From: JBDKGH01 sp039798265
Lineage (GTDB): Bacteria; Bacteroidota; Bacteroidia; Flavobacteriales_D; Sanyastnellaceae
DNA: 38,176 nucleotides
Direction of reading: 5' to 3'
Assembly: GCA_039798265.1 (NCBI GenBank)
Contig: JBDKGH010000020.1
Location: 1 to 38,176, forward strand
A program made the translations under genes and the position numbers. The notes beneath the pieces were generated by a model that was not told the origin of the DNA, made no database searches, and was given only the letters and a program-made list of their open reading frames with translations. Of this stretch, positions 7,894-15,468 are shown one piece after another (the first letter of the stretch is position 1; every line of letters starts with the position of its first letter).

Positions 7894-9574
7894 AGAGGCA
7901 TTAATTGAGGTTGAAAATTTTCGGCTTTCTTTTCGTCGGGGAAAGGAAAGTGTCGAGGCGATTAAGGGTATTAGCTTCTCTGTTCATCCAGGTAAAACGG
8001 TAGCCGTTGTTGGAGAGTCGGGAAGTGGAAAATCAGTTACTGCTATGAGCTTATTACGGCTCATTCCGGATAAAGCTATTGCTGCTACATCGGGCGTTTT
8101 TCATTTTCAAAAAGGGTTGTTCGATCAAGCCCAAGATCTTGCCCCTCATTCGGAGGAGTTGAAGAAACTGCGTGGTCAACGGGTGGGGGTTATTTTTCAA
8201 GAGCCAATGACCTCTTTAAATCCCGTGATGACGTGTGGCGAACAAGTGGCGGAAGTGCTCACTTGGCATAAGAAGTGGTCTGCAGAGCGAGCGAGGCTGC
8301 AAGTGATTAAACTATTTGAAGAAGTAAAACTTCCTGAGCCCTATCGGCTTTTTGATAAATATCCCCATGAAATATCTGGAGGTCAGCGCCAGCGCGTGAT
8401 GATTGCCATGGCCATTGCTTGCGAGCCCCAATTACTAATAGCTGATGAGCCCACTACAGCGCTCGACGTAACAGTGCAAGCAACGGTGTTGGAGCTGCTA
8501 AAACAACTTCAATTGAAGTACCAGATGGGTATGATTTTTATTACACACGACTTAGGTGTAGTGGCTGATATTGCTGATCAGGTGGTGGTGATGAAAAACG
8601 GAGAAGTGGTGGAAAAAGGTCCCGCCAAAATGGTTTTAAACTCTCCAGAACACGCATACACCAAAGGCTTATTATCCTGCCGACCCACAACCCATAAGCG
8701 AAACCTTGCTCTTCTAACCGTAGATGACGTGATGAACGATCGATCAGAAAAGCCTCGCCGCTTGGTGGAGATCGATGAATCACGTGAGTTGGTGAAGGTG
8801 TCTGATGTATCAAAAATTTATGTGAGTGAAAAGGGTTGGTTAAAAAAGGAACGACGCGAGTTTGCCGCAGCAAGCGATCTTTCTTTTTCTATCTACCAAG
8901 GAGAAACACTTGGCCTTGTGGGTGAAAGCGGGTGTGGAAAAACAACACTTAGCAGAATGATGCTGGGCTTAATTCCGATCACATCAGGTTCTATTGAAGT
9001 GATGGGAAAAAAAATAGAAAGTGCGACACCGGCAGATTGGAAGGAGTTGCGAAAGGAAATGCAGATTGTTTTTCAAGACCCATATTCTTCTTTAAATCCA
9101 AGATTGACTATTGGCGAGGCTATACTTGAGCCGATGCGGGTATATGGCCTGCACTCCAATGAAGAGGGCAGAAGAAAGTACATGAAGGACTTACTCAGCA
9201 GAGTAGGAATGAACCCGGATTTTCACGCTAGATATCCGCATGAATTTAGTGGAGGACAGCGTCAACGGGTAGTGATTGCCCGCGCGCTTTCCGTGAATCC
9301 TTCCTTTGTAATATGTGATGAAGCAGTGGCGGCATTAGACGTATCTGTTCAGGCCCAGGTGCTCAATCTACTCAACGACTTGAAGGCCGACTTTGGGCTT
9401 ACCTATTTATTCATTTCTCATGATTTGAACGTAGTGTACTACATGAGTGATCGAATTATGGTGATGAATAAAGGAAAAATTGAGGAGTTGGGTAGTGCAG
9501 ATCAAGTCTTTTTCAAACCACAGTCAGACTACACCAAAACGCTCCTTTCAGCCATCCCTGGTAAAGTTCGTTGA
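7877..9574 (+). CDS. Oligopeptide/nickel-type ABC transporter, two fused ATP-binding domains
   Basis: Cytoplasmic ATPase of a peptide-type importer (DppD-DppF, YejF or GsiA arrangement). Domain 1 has Walker A GESGSGKS (residues 46-53), signature SGGQRQR and Walker B LLIADEPTTALD. Domain 2 has Walker A GESGCGKTT (from about 349), signature SGGQRQR and Walker B FVICDEAVAALD (about 478-489). Both Walker B glutamates are kept, but the proline that normally follows is alanine in domain 2. Length (565) fits fused two-domain members. No permease or binding protein lies nearby, so the partner subunits must be elsewhere. It starts inside the preceding lipoprotein gene (17-nt overlap). Confidence 0.9.
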   Translation: MNRPIEEALIEVENFRLSFRRGKESVEAIKGISFSVHPGKTVAVVGESGSGKSVTAMSLLRLIPDKAIAATSGVFHFQKGLFDQAQDLAPHSEELKKLRGQRVGVIFQEPMTSLNPVMTCGEQVAEVLTWHKKWSAERARLQVIKLFEEVKLPEPYRLFDKYPHEISGGQRQRVMIAMAIACEPQLLIADEPTTALDVTVQATVLELLKQLQLKYQMGMIFITHDLGVVADIADQVVVMKNGEVVEKGPAKMVLNSPEHAYTKGLLSCRPTTHKRNLALLTVDDVMNDRSEKPRRLVEIDESRELVKVSDVSKIYVSEKGWLKKERREFAAASDLSFSIYQGETLGLVGESGCGKTTLSRMMLGLIPITSGSIEVMGKKIESATPADWKELRKEMQIVFQDPYSSLNPRLTIGEAILEPMRVYGLHSNEEGRRKYMKDLLSRVGMNPDFHARYPHEFSGGQRQRVVIARALSVNPSFVICDEAVAALDVSVQAQVLNLLNDLKADFGLTYLFISHDLNVVYYMSDRIMVMNKGKIEELGSADQVFFKPQSDYTKTLLSAIPGKVR

Positions 9575-9601
9575 GATAGATATCACAGCACTAAATGGTG
9601 T

Positions 9602-9609
9602 TATCTTCG
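9602..9609 (+). promoter_or_regulatory. Candidate -7 promoter element of pccB
   Basis: TATCTTCG (one mismatch to TAnnTTTG) ends 4 nt before the pccB ATG. No good -33 is visible. If functional, the mRNA would have little or no leader. Confidence 0.4.
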
Positions 9610-9613
9610 CCGC

Positions 9614-11155
9614 ATGCAGGATAAAGTTCAACAACTAAATGATAAGAAGGCTGAAGCTCAGTTGGGTGGTGGCCAGAAGCGCATCGACGCACAGCATAAA
9701 AAAGGAAAATTGACCGCTCGAGAGCGTGTTCACTTTTTGCTGGACGAAGGCAGTTTTGAAGAAATTGGAATGCTGGTTACTCACCGTAGTTCCAACTTTG
9801 GATTAGACAAAGAAAAGTACCTCGGAGATGGCGTAGTGACAGGCTATGGAACAGTAAATGGCCGTTTGGTCTATGTGTTTTCACAAGACTTTACTGTTAT
9901 GGGTGGTTCACTAGCCGAGGCTCACGCGGAGAAGATCTGTAAAATTATGGATCTTGCCATGAAGAATGGAGCTCCAGTAATCGGGTTGAATGATAGTGGT
10001 GGTGCTCGTATTCAAGAAGGGGTTGTTTCCCTTGGCGGATATGCCGATATTTTTTACCGAAATGTACAAGCAAGTGGCGTGGTTCCACAGATCTCTGCTA
10101 TTATGGGCCCTTGTGCGGGAGGTGCGGTGTACAGTCCTGCCCTTACTGATTTCGTGATGATGGTGGAAAACACCAGTTACATGTTTGTCACGGGTCCTAA
10201 CGTGGTGAAAACGGTAACACACGAAGAAGTAACTAGCGAGGAATTGGGTGGTGCTTCTACTCATAGCACGAAGAGCGGTGTTACTCATTTTACAGCAGAA
10301 AATGATATTGCGTGTTTGAAATTGATTCGCGATTTGTTGGCTTACATTCCACAAAATTGTGAAGAGCAAGCACCGAAAAAAGGGTATCAATCGGCGCAAG
10401 AAAAGCGTCCGAAATTGGATACGATTATCCCAGCCAATCCTAACCAACCTTACGATATGCACGATGTGATTTCGGAGGTGATCGATGAAAATTCATGGTT
10501 AGAAGTACATAAAGATTATGCTGAAAACATCATCGTAGGTTTCGCTCGAATAGCGGGCCGAAGCATTGGTGTGGTTGCCAATCAACCTGCTTATTTGGCG
10601 GGTGTATTGGATATCAAGAGCAGCAATAAAGCCGCTCGTTTTGTTCGTTTCTGTGATGCGTTCAATATTCCTCTTTTGGTTTTCGAAGATGTGCCTGGTT
10701 TCTTGCCCGGTACGGATCAGGAGTGGAATGGCATTATTTCTAACGGTGCAAAATTGCTTTATGCTTTCTCTGAAGCTACAGTTCCACGTGTAACGGTTAT
10801 TACACGCAAAGCATATGGCGGAGCGTATGATGTGATGAATTCGAAACACATTGGTGCAGATATGAATTACGCTTGGCCTACAGCAGAAATTGCTGTTATG
10901 GGAGCTAAGGGTGCCGCGGAAATTATCTTCAAAAGAGAAATAACCGAAGCCGCCGACTCAGCAGCTAAATGGAAGGAAAAAGAATCGGAATACGCCGAGC
11001 TTTTTGCCAATCCATACAGCGCAGCAGAAAGAGGATATGTGGACGAAGTAATTCTCCCTTCTCTTACTCGCGAGAAACTCATACGAGCATTTGATATGCT
11101 CCAAAATAAGGCTGAAAAAGGTCCAAAGAAGAAACACAGTAACATGCCTCTCTAA
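9614..11155 (+). CDS. pccB: Acyl-CoA (propionyl-CoA) carboxylase beta subunit
   Basis: Carboxyltransferase subunit that moves CO2 from carboxybiotin to an acyl-CoA, most likely propionyl-CoA to methylmalonyl-CoA, feeding succinyl-CoA. The 513-residue length and crotonase-like repeats are typical. Visible signatures are GGGQKRIDAQHKKGKLTARER at the N-terminus, DSGGARIQEGV, IMGPCAGGAVYSPALTDF (oxyanion-hole glycines) and, in the second half, the DVPGFLPGTDQEWNGII and RKAYGGAYDVMNSK motifs. These match PccB better than methylcrotonyl-CoA carboxylase, though substrate cannot be proved by reading. The biotin-carrying alpha subunit is not in the window. Its stop overlaps the yicC ATG by one base (TAATG). 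Confidence 0.93.
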   Translation: MQDKVQQLNDKKAEAQLGGGQKRIDAQHKKGKLTARERVHFLLDEGSFEEIGMLVTHRSSNFGLDKEKYLGDGVVTGYGTVNGRLVYVFSQDFTVMGGSLAEAHAEKICKIMDLAMKNGAPVIGLNDSGGARIQEGVVSLGGYADIFYRNVQASGVVPQISAIMGPCAGGAVYSPALTDFVMMVENTSYMFVTGPNVVKTVTHEEVTSEELGGASTHSTKSGVTHFTAENDIACLKLIRDLLAYIPQNCEEQAPKKGYQSAQEKRPKLDTIIPANPNQPYDMHDVISEVIDENSWLEVHKDYAENIIVGFARIAGRSIGVVANQPAYLAGVLDIKSSNKAARFVRFCDAFNIPLLVFEDVPGFLPGTDQEWNGIISNGAKLLYAFSEATVPRVTVITRKAYGGAYDVMNSKHIGADMNYAWPTAEIAVMGAKGAAEIIFKREITEAADSAAKWKEKESEYAELFANPYSAAERGYVDEVILPSLTREKLIRAFDMLQNKAEKGPKKKHSNMPL

Positions 11156-12045
11156 TGTCAAAAATCAATCAAAATGCGTTGCGTTCAATGACCGGCTTTG
11201 GTAAAGCCGAGGTTCAAACTGCGAACAAGAAAGTGACCGTAGAGGTAAAGTCGTTGAATAGCAAACAACTTGACTTGAATGTAAGAATGCCGAGCTTATA
11301 CCGAGAAAAAGAACTTGATCTTCGAGGTTGGCTCACAGAGCGCATACAGCGAGGAAAGGCAGATGTGTTGGTGTATTACGAGAGTTTAGATGCAGATAAA
11401 AGAATGGCGATCAACAAACAGTTGATGGAAAGCTATTACCGCGATCTAAAAGAGGTAGCAGACAAAGTAGGCATGGCGGGAGGCGATTTTTTAAACGCGC
11501 TCATACGCATACCTGATGTGATGAAGCCTGAGTCGCAAGAAATGGATGAGGCAGAGTGGAATGGTGTAATGTCTGCGGTAAAAGAAGCTTACCAGCGTTT
11601 TGATCAGTACCGATCCATTGAAGGCGCGAAACTCAAAGAAGAGTTCGTCATGCGAATACAGTTGATTTTAAAATACCGCGCCGACTTACAAGCGCCGCTC
11701 GAAGCTCGTATTACCAAGATCAAAGAAAAATTGAGGAGCAACCTAGAAGAGTTGATTCCTGCTGATAAAATAGACTCTAACCGATTTGAACAAGAGTTGA
11801 TTTACTACTTGGAGCGTTTAGATATTTCAGAAGAACAACAGCGATTGCTGACCAATTGCGAGCATTTTTTGGAAGAACTAGATGGAGAATCTCAAGGAAA
11901 AAAACTTGGATTCATCAGTCAAGAAATAGGTCGTGAGATTAATACGATTGGCTCAAAAGCTAATGATGCTGATATGCAACGACTAGTAGTGCAGATGAAA
12001 GATGAGTTAGAGAAAATTAAGGAACAGATTAACAACGTTCTTTAA
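11155..12045 (+). CDS. yicC: YicC family endoribonuclease-like protein
   Basis: Member of the YicC/YloC family, implicated in RNA turnover. The 296-residue length is typical. N-terminal signature RSMTGFGKAEV and the C-terminal DUF1732 block (GFISQEIGREINTIGSKANDADMQ) are both present, with predicted helical coiled-coil stretches between (about 140-270). It is translationally coupled to pccB through TAATG and is followed by gmk after 30 nt. The yicC-gmk-nadD order is common in Bacteroidota. Confidence 0.93.
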   Translation: MSKINQNALRSMTGFGKAEVQTANKKVTVEVKSLNSKQLDLNVRMPSLYREKELDLRGWLTERIQRGKADVLVYYESLDADKRMAINKQLMESYYRDLKEVADKVGMAGGDFLNALIRIPDVMKPESQEMDEAEWNGVMSAVKEAYQRFDQYRSIEGAKLKEEFVMRIQLILKYRADLQAPLEARITKIKEKLRSNLEELIPADKIDSNRFEQELIYYLERLDISEEQQRLLTNCEHFLEELDGESQGKKLGFISQEIGREINTIGSKANDADMQRLVVQMKDELEKIKEQINNVL

Positions 12046-12075
12046 TTTATTCCGTAATTCGCGATTCTTAATACA

Positions 12076-12648
12076 ATGGCTCAGGGTAAAGCAATCATAT
12101 TTTCTGCTCCCAGTGGTGCCGGCAAAACGACCATCGTTCGTCATATGCTGGCCATCGAAGACCTGCGCCTTTCTTTTTCAGTATCTGCCACTTCTCGACC
12201 AAAACGCGGCCATGAGATAGACGGTAAAGATTATTACTTCTTAAGTGCAGAGGACTTTTTGAAAAAAGCCAAGGGAGGCGAATTTTTGGAGTGGGAAGAG
12301 GTGTATAAAGATCAATACTACGGAACGCTCAAGGCCGAAATTGAACGTATTTGGGAGGAAGGTAAAAACGTCATTTTCGACGTTGATGTAATTGGCGGAT
12401 TGAATCTAAAGAAGATATTTGGAGAAAAAGCGTTGGCTATTTTTGTTCAACCACCAAGCATTGAAGTATTGAATTTTCGCCTTCGCAATCGGAGTACGGA
12501 AACACCCGAGAAAATTGCTATGCGTATCGAAAAGGCGCAATCAGAAATGGCTTATTCCCCGCGATTTGATAAGGTGTTAGTTAACGACCAACTTGCCGAT
12601 GCGCTGGCATCAGGAGAATCGTTGATCAGAGAATTTTTATCTCATTGA
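12076..12648 (+). CDS. gmk: Guanylate kinase
   Basis: Phosphorylates GMP to GDP with ATP, essential for guanine nucleotide supply. The 190-residue protein has the P-loop SAPSGAGKTT (residues 10-19), the GMP-binding SATSRPKRGHEIDGKDYYF segment, GEFLEWEEVY and DVDVIGGLNLK, all standard for the family. The stop TGA overlaps the nadD start (TTGA), so the two genes are translationally coupled. Confidence 0.97.
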   Translation: MAQGKAIIFSAPSGAGKTTIVRHMLAIEDLRLSFSVSATSRPKRGHEIDGKDYYFLSAEDFLKKAKGGEFLEWEEVYKDQYYGTLKAEIERIWEEGKNVIFDVDVIGGLNLKKIFGEKALAIFVQPPSIEVLNFRLRNRSTETPEKIAMRIEKAQSEMAYSPRFDKVLVNDQLADALASGESLIREFLSH

Positions 12649-13226
12649 AAAAAGTAGCGCTTTATTTCGGCTCATTCAATCCTATACACCGAGGCCACGA
12701 GGCTATTGCCCAATATTTCGCTGAACTAAATCTAGTAGATGAGCTTTGGTTAGTGGTGAGCCCACAAAATCCCCTTAAGCTGTTAGCTGATTTGGCTCCT
12801 GAGAGCGAACGTTTTGCTATGGCAAAAATGGCTATGGCCAGCATTCCCCACGTACAAGTAAGCGATGTAGAGTTTCATCTTCCCAAGCCTTCTTTTACTA
12901 TAGATACACTCGAGTATCTCGGAAAAAAACACCCACAAAATGAATGGGTCATTATCTTAGGCGAAGACAGCATTGCCTCTATTGAACGATGGAAGGACTA
13001 CGAAAAGCTATTGAGGAATTATGAGGTATTCATTTTTCCAAGGAAGGATGTAGAGGCCAATCTGCACGTAACACAAGATCAAAAATCAATTCGGCTTTTT
13101 CCCGCACCATTGATTCCAGTTTCTTCAACAGAAATTAGACATCGAATAGCTCATGGCGAGTCGGTGTCGCACCTGGTTTCGCCGGAAGTAGAATTGTATA
13201 TTCGTTCTAAAGGCCTTTATTTATAG
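12645..13226 (+). CDS. nadD: Nicotinate-nucleotide adenylyltransferase
   Basis: Makes nicotinic acid adenine dinucleotide from NaMN and ATP in NAD synthesis. The 193-residue protein shows the nucleotidyltransferase HxGH motif (His15-Arg-Gly-His18 in GSFNPIHRGHE), the ILGEDSIASIERWKDY substrate-binding block and the terminal SSTEIR motif (160-165). The start codon is TTG, overlapping the gmk stop by 4 nt (TTGA). No ATG gives the conserved MKKVALYFGSFNP start, so the TTG is well supported. Confidence 0.95.
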   Translation: MKKVALYFGSFNPIHRGHEAIAQYFAELNLVDELWLVVSPQNPLKLLADLAPESERFAMAKMAMASIPHVQVSDVEFHLPKPSFTIDTLEYLGKKHPQNEWVIILGEDSIASIERWKDYEKLLRNYEVFIFPRKDVEANLHVTQDQKSIRLFPAPLIPVSSTEIRHRIAHGESVSHLVSPEVELYIRSKGLYL

Positions 13227-13234
13227 GCTTTTCC
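13209..13234 (+). terminator. Possible weak terminator at nadD end
   Basis: AAAGGCCT and AGGCTTTT can form a 7-bp stem with one bulged G over an 8-nt loop, ending in four T. It overlaps the last nadD codons. It is weak and could be partial. Confidence 0.35.
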
Positions 13235-13299
13235 ATTAGTTATCAGACTTTGGCACAAAGCTTGAAAATGTGCGATCATAACATTTAAAATTTACCGTT

Positions 13300-13449
13300 A
13301 TGAACGAGCTCAAAAACAAGTACATCGCCATGAAGCAACAAGCAATTGAAATGATGCAAAGCGGCAACGTAAATGCTTATTTAGCTAAGCTCGTTACGTT
13401 GAATGATATTCGATTGCAAATGATTCAGATTTCTGCAGGCAACTCTTGA
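13300..13449 (+). CDS. Small hypothetical protein, 49 residues
   Basis: This is a short ORF (MNELKNKYIAMKQQ... to ISAGNS). The product would be soluble and almost entirely helical, with heptad-like hydrophobic spacing and no cysteine. Support for it being real: it sits in a 320-nt space that otherwise holds nothing, has ordinary codon use, and is followed 34 nt later by a strong terminator. Function unknown. Its 'K-x-x-A-x-x-M-x-x-G' wording fits small uncharacterised Bacteroidota proteins, but I cannot name a family. Confidence 0.65.
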   Translation: MNELKNKYIAMKQQAIEMMQSGNVNAYLAKLVTLNDIRLQMIQISAGNS

Positions 13450-13482
13450 TGCTGCAGCGTTTAATAAGGTTTAGAAAGGTTG

Positions 13483-13514
13483 GGGGCCGTTCCGTTTAGG
13501 GACGGCCCCTTTTT
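13483..13514 (+). terminator. Rho-independent terminator
   Basis: GGGGCCGTTCC pairs with GGGACGGCCCC (11 bp, one G-U) over a 5-nt loop, followed by TTTTT. It closes the pccB-yicC-gmk-nadD/small-ORF region. Confidence 0.9.
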
Positions 13515-13541
13515 GTTGCGGTGTTTTATTTAATAGATTTG
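13512..13541 (+). promoter_or_regulatory. Promoter of the GT-C-like gene
   Basis: TTTG at 13512-13515 and a perfect TAGATTTG at 13534-13541 are 18 nt apart. The -33 element lies in the T-tract of the preceding terminator. The ATG follows the -7 box after only 4 nt. Confidence 0.65.
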
Positions 13542-13545
13542 GGCA

Positions 13546-14937
13546 ATGTTCAAATCGGATCGATTTCCTGAGCTGCTTGGAGCGGTTGCCTTTTTTTTGC
13601 TCTTACTGATATCTGCTTCATCTACCGGCGACTATCAAGGAGGAGACACTCATCTACATTATCTCATTGCCCGTTATGCAACGATTCACCATGAGCTTCT
13701 TTTGAACCATTGGGGAAAACCTTTCTATACGCTGATCTATTGTTTGCCTTCTAGTATTTCATACGAATTTGTTCGGGTATTCACCTCCATCATTGCCGGC
13801 TTTACAGCTTATCACCTTTATCGTTGGGGTAAAGAGTTGAACTTGAAGTTTCCCGCTGCGGCAGTTATTTTCCTTTTGTTCTCGCCTATTTATATCTGGA
13901 TGGCCACAAGCGCCATGACAGAAGTGTTATTTAGTTTTTGGTTAGTGGTGGGTTTGCGATTACTGCACAATGAAAGGTGGTTTTGGGGAGCTGTGTGGCT
14001 GTCGTTTTTACCCTTTATTCGAACAGAGGGGTTTGTGCTGCTTCCTTTTATTGGCTGTTGGTTCATCTATAAAAAAAGGTGGTTGCAGTTACCATTGTTT
14101 GCGTTGGGAACTTTAGTTTATACAGTGGTGGGTGGTTTGTACTTAAATGATTTTGCCTGGCTGATTACGAAAAATCCGTACCCAACGGATGTCCATTTTT
14201 ATGGATCAGGAAGTTGGTTTCATTTTATAAAAACATTTAAGTCCACCTGGGGCGGAGTGTTTTTCCTTGGTTTGATGATCGGTTGTGTTGGCCTGTGGTT
14301 CAGAAAAGGTGATTTGCTCAAAAAAGGTTGGTTCTTGGTTCTGGTGCCTATGACGGTCTATTTTGTATTTCATACAATAGCCTGGGCAACAGGCACCATG
14401 GCTTCATTGGGTGAGGTTCGCGTTCTAGCGGCCATTATGCCTCTGTTCGCCCTTGTTGCGGCTGTTGGTGTGGAAGAGCTGGAGAAAAGGATAAATAGGC
14501 CGCTTAATTCCATTGGATGGCTTGTTCTTTTTGTGCTTCTTGGTGCGAATGCTTTTGTCGTGGTTCGTCCTCCCATAAAATCGAAGGGAGAATTGGTTGT
14601 TATGACAGAAGTAGCGCAATACATCATTGAAAAATATCCTTCGAGTCGCTTGTGGTGCACCAACATTCAACTAGCCAAAGAACTCAACAAGGATGTTTGG
14701 AACGAAGATGAATATCGCATGTATTTGCTGGATACCATGTATTTTTCTCAGGTTATGAGGCCTGGAGAAATTATTGTTTGGGACGCTCATTTTTCTCCTA
14801 ATGAGGGCGGAACACCGCTTCAAAAACTGAGGGATTATAAGGGTTTGAAAGAAATTAAACGGTTTACACCTCAGAAGCCCTTTAAGGTTTTGGGTGATTT
14901 GGATTACGAGGTTGTCCTATTTGTTGTCAAGGAGTAG
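13546..14937 (+). CDS. Polytopic membrane protein, GT-C glycosyltransferase-like
   Basis: A 463-residue integral membrane protein with about nine to eleven hydrophobic segments and a soluble C-terminal tail (from about residue 350). The first extracytoplasmic loop contains SSTGDYQGGDTHLHY, with acidic residues where GT-C transferases carry a catalytic Asp. The segment LPFIRTEGFVLLPF resembles the 'RPEG' loop of polyprenyl-phosphate-sugar transferases. These two features suggest transfer of a lipid-linked sugar outside the inner membrane, but similarity is too weak to assign a family. It stands alone between two terminated or independent genes. 'Hypothetical membrane protein' is the safe alternative. 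Confidence 0.7.
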   Translation: MFKSDRFPELLGAVAFFLLLLISASSTGDYQGGDTHLHYLIARYATIHHELLLNHWGKPFYTLIYCLPSSISYEFVRVFTSIIAGFTAYHLYRWGKELNLKFPAAAVIFLLFSPIYIWMATSAMTEVLFSFWLVVGLRLLHNERWFWGAVWLSFLPFIRTEGFVLLPFIGCWFIYKKRWLQLPLFALGTLVYTVVGGLYLNDFAWLITKNPYPTDVHFYGSGSWFHFIKTFKSTWGGVFFLGLMIGCVGLWFRKGDLLKKGWFLVLVPMTVYFVFHTIAWATGTMASLGEVRVLAAIMPLFALVAAVGVEELEKRINRPLNSIGWLVLFVLLGANAFVVVRPPIKSKGELVVMTEVAQYIIEKYPSSRLWCTNIQLAKELNKDVWNEDEYRMYLLDTMYFSQVMRPGEIIVWDAHFSPNEGGTPLQKLRDYKGLKEIKRFTPQKPFKVLGDLDYEVVLFVVKE

Positions 14938-14950
14938 TGCGCATAATTTC

Positions 14951-14981
14951 TTGGTGTATCATCTCCTTTTTTTTAATCTTG
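14951..14981 (+). promoter_or_regulatory. Promoter of MGMT gene
   Basis: TTG (14951-14953), 20-nt spacer and TAATCTTG (14974-14981, one mismatch to TAnnTTTG). The ATG follows 4 nt later. Confidence 0.5.
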
Positions 14982-14985
14982 TGCC

Positions 14986-15468
14986 ATGGCCACCGTAGAA
15001 ATAGGATACATGGAAAGCCCTTTGGGAATACTGCGCATAGAAGCATCTGTGCTGGGTGCTCAGCAAGTGGCTTTTGTTGACGAAATCCTAGATGAGGAAA
15101 TTCCCGGCCCTATGCTGTTTGAAGTTCGAAAACAGCTGCGCGAGTTTTTTGAAGGTGATAGAAAAAATTTTCAAGTACCGATTAATCCTGCGGGCACTCA
15201 CTTTCAGCTGAATGTTTGGGATGAGTTGGCAAAAATTCCCTTTGCCTCTACACTGTCGTATGAGGATTTAGCCCGACGACTGGGAGATATAAAAGTAATA
15301 AGGGCAGCGGCTTCGGCCAATGGCCGCAATCCGCTACCCATTATTATTCCTTGTCACCGTGTTATCGGAAAAGACGGAAGTCTTACCGGTTACAGTGGTG
15401 GTTTATCGAGAAAAAAGTGGCTGCTCGATTTCGAAAGCACAACAATTCAGTCTCGATTAGTCTTTTGA
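14986..15468 (+). CDS. Methylated-DNA--[protein]-cysteine S-methyltransferase
   Basis: Suicide DNA-repair protein that takes the methyl group from O6-methylguanine. The 160-residue protein has an N-terminal ribonuclease-H-like part and the C-terminal DNA-binding domain with ASANGRNPLPIIIPCHR, where Cys123 is the acceptor, followed by GSLTGYSGGLSRKKWLLDFE. The arginine-finger/ANG block (about 106-114) is intact. It matches Ogt-type MGMTs. Its 3' end overlaps the convergent TonB receptor gene by 12 nt. Confidence 0.93.
   Translation: MATVEIGYMESPLGILRIEASVLGAQQVAFVDEILDEEIPGPMLFEVRKQLREFFEGDRKNFQVPINPAGTHFQLNVWDELAKIPFASTLSYEDLARRLGDIKVIRAAASANGRNPLPIIIPCHRVIGKDGSLTGYSGGLSRKKWLLDFESTTIQSRLVF

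Noticed and set aside
10780..10795. Additional parS-like site in pccB
   Set aside because: Only 12-13 of 16 positions match and it lies in a conserved coding stretch (TVPRVTVI), so codon constraint explains it.
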